This document shows, piece by piece, positions 5,804 to 5,944 of a stretch of 5,944 nucleotides of DNA (position 1 is the first letter of the stretch; every line of letters begins with the position of its first letter). The DNA is from Candidatus Sumerlaeota bacterium (GTDB taxonomy: Bacteria > Sumerlaeota > Sumerlaeia > MWCT01): positions 1 to 5,944 of the forward strand of contig JAPLSR010000122.1 of assembly GCA_026398545.1 (NCBI GenBank). The letters run 5' to 3'. Below the pieces are notes generated by a model. It was not told the origin of the DNA and searched no databases. It saw nothing but the letters and a program-made list of their open reading frames with translations. The position numbers and the translations under genes were made by a program.

Positions 5804-5944
5804 ATGGCTAAGGAGAAATTTGCACGGACAAAACCGCATATCAATGTGGGCACAATCGGTCACATCGACCATGGCAAGACGTGTCTCACCTCCGCTATCA
5901 CGAGGGTGTGCGCAGATAAGGGTCTGGGGCAGTTTGTCACGTAT
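5804..5944 (+). CDS. tuf: Elongation factor Tu, N-terminal part (cut by the window end)
   Basis: The first 47 codons of EF-Tu, the GTPase that carries aminoacyl-tRNA to the ribosome, are present and stay in frame to the last base. The start MAKEKFARTKPHINVGTIGH is typical of the family. The P-loop G1 motif is GHIDHGKT (19-26), followed by Cys27 where most EF-Tu proteins have a second Thr; the DNA codon is TGT. Ile21 replaces the more common Val. Further on the sequence reads VCADKGLGQF (35-44). The start is the ATG at 5804 with a perfect Shine-Dalgarno AGGAGG at 5792-5797, six bases upstream. The switch regions, G2-G5 motifs and domains 2 and 3 lie beyond the window. Confidence 0.96.
   Translation, partial: MAKEKFARTKPHINVGTIGHIDHGKTCLTSAITRVCADKGLGQFVTY

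Noticed and set aside
5763..5944. A second open frame starting upstream of tuf and running to the window end
   Set aside because: It overlaps tuf out of frame, has no good ribosome site, and its product looks random; tuf itself is certain.

Overview
The window holds the motor and platform genes of a type IV pilus (T4P) machine, a lone response regulator facing them, and the start of a tRNA-Thr / EF-Tu unit. It reads as chromosomal DNA from a diderm-type (Gram-negative-like) bacterium. The evidence is the PilT/PilB/PilC set, strong Shine-Dalgarno sites, sigma70-like promoter boxes and a tRNA with encoded CCA. I cannot name the phylum. The EF-Tu start has unusual residues (HID instead of HVD, and Cys after the P-loop Thr), and the spacers carry a short CTGCG repeat. 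Together these hint at a lineage away from the well-studied Proteobacteria, perhaps an environmental or candidate phylum, but that is only an impression.

Layout. Positions 5-3149 encode two paralogous secretion ATPases on the plus strand: PilT (retraction) and then PilB (extension), 40 bases apart. A 106-base spacer with a strong RNA hairpin follows, then PilC (inner-membrane platform, 3256-4491). The likely operon is pilT-pilB-pilC, possibly starting upstream of the window. No pilin, prepilin peptidase, PilM-Q or PilS/R gene is visible. A response regulator (4633-5214, minus strand) converges on pilC with a 141-base gap. Its start codon is TTG, and it has its own promoter-like boxes.

The 450-base divergent spacer (5215-5664) is visibly AT-rich compared with the genes. 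It holds the regulator promoter (minus), a three-copy 9-base CTGCG repeat, AT-rich hairpins and two candidate plus-strand promoters. These lead to tRNA-Thr(GGT) at 5665-5740 and, 63 bases later, to tuf (from 5804, cut by the window end). The tRNA-Thr(GGT)-tuf order matches the well-known thrT-tufB arrangement of E. coli.

Function. PilB and PilT would dock in turn on PilC at the cytoplasmic face to polymerise and depolymerise pilin. The regulator lies beside them but nothing in the sequence ties it to pilus control. tRNA-Thr and EF-Tu are translation genes and mark the start of an unrelated unit. I did not find a convincing new system. The points most worth a second look are the charged C-terminal tail of PilB, the hairpin between pilB and pilC, the regulator's basic tail, the CTGCG repeat and the EF-Tu P-loop cysteine.
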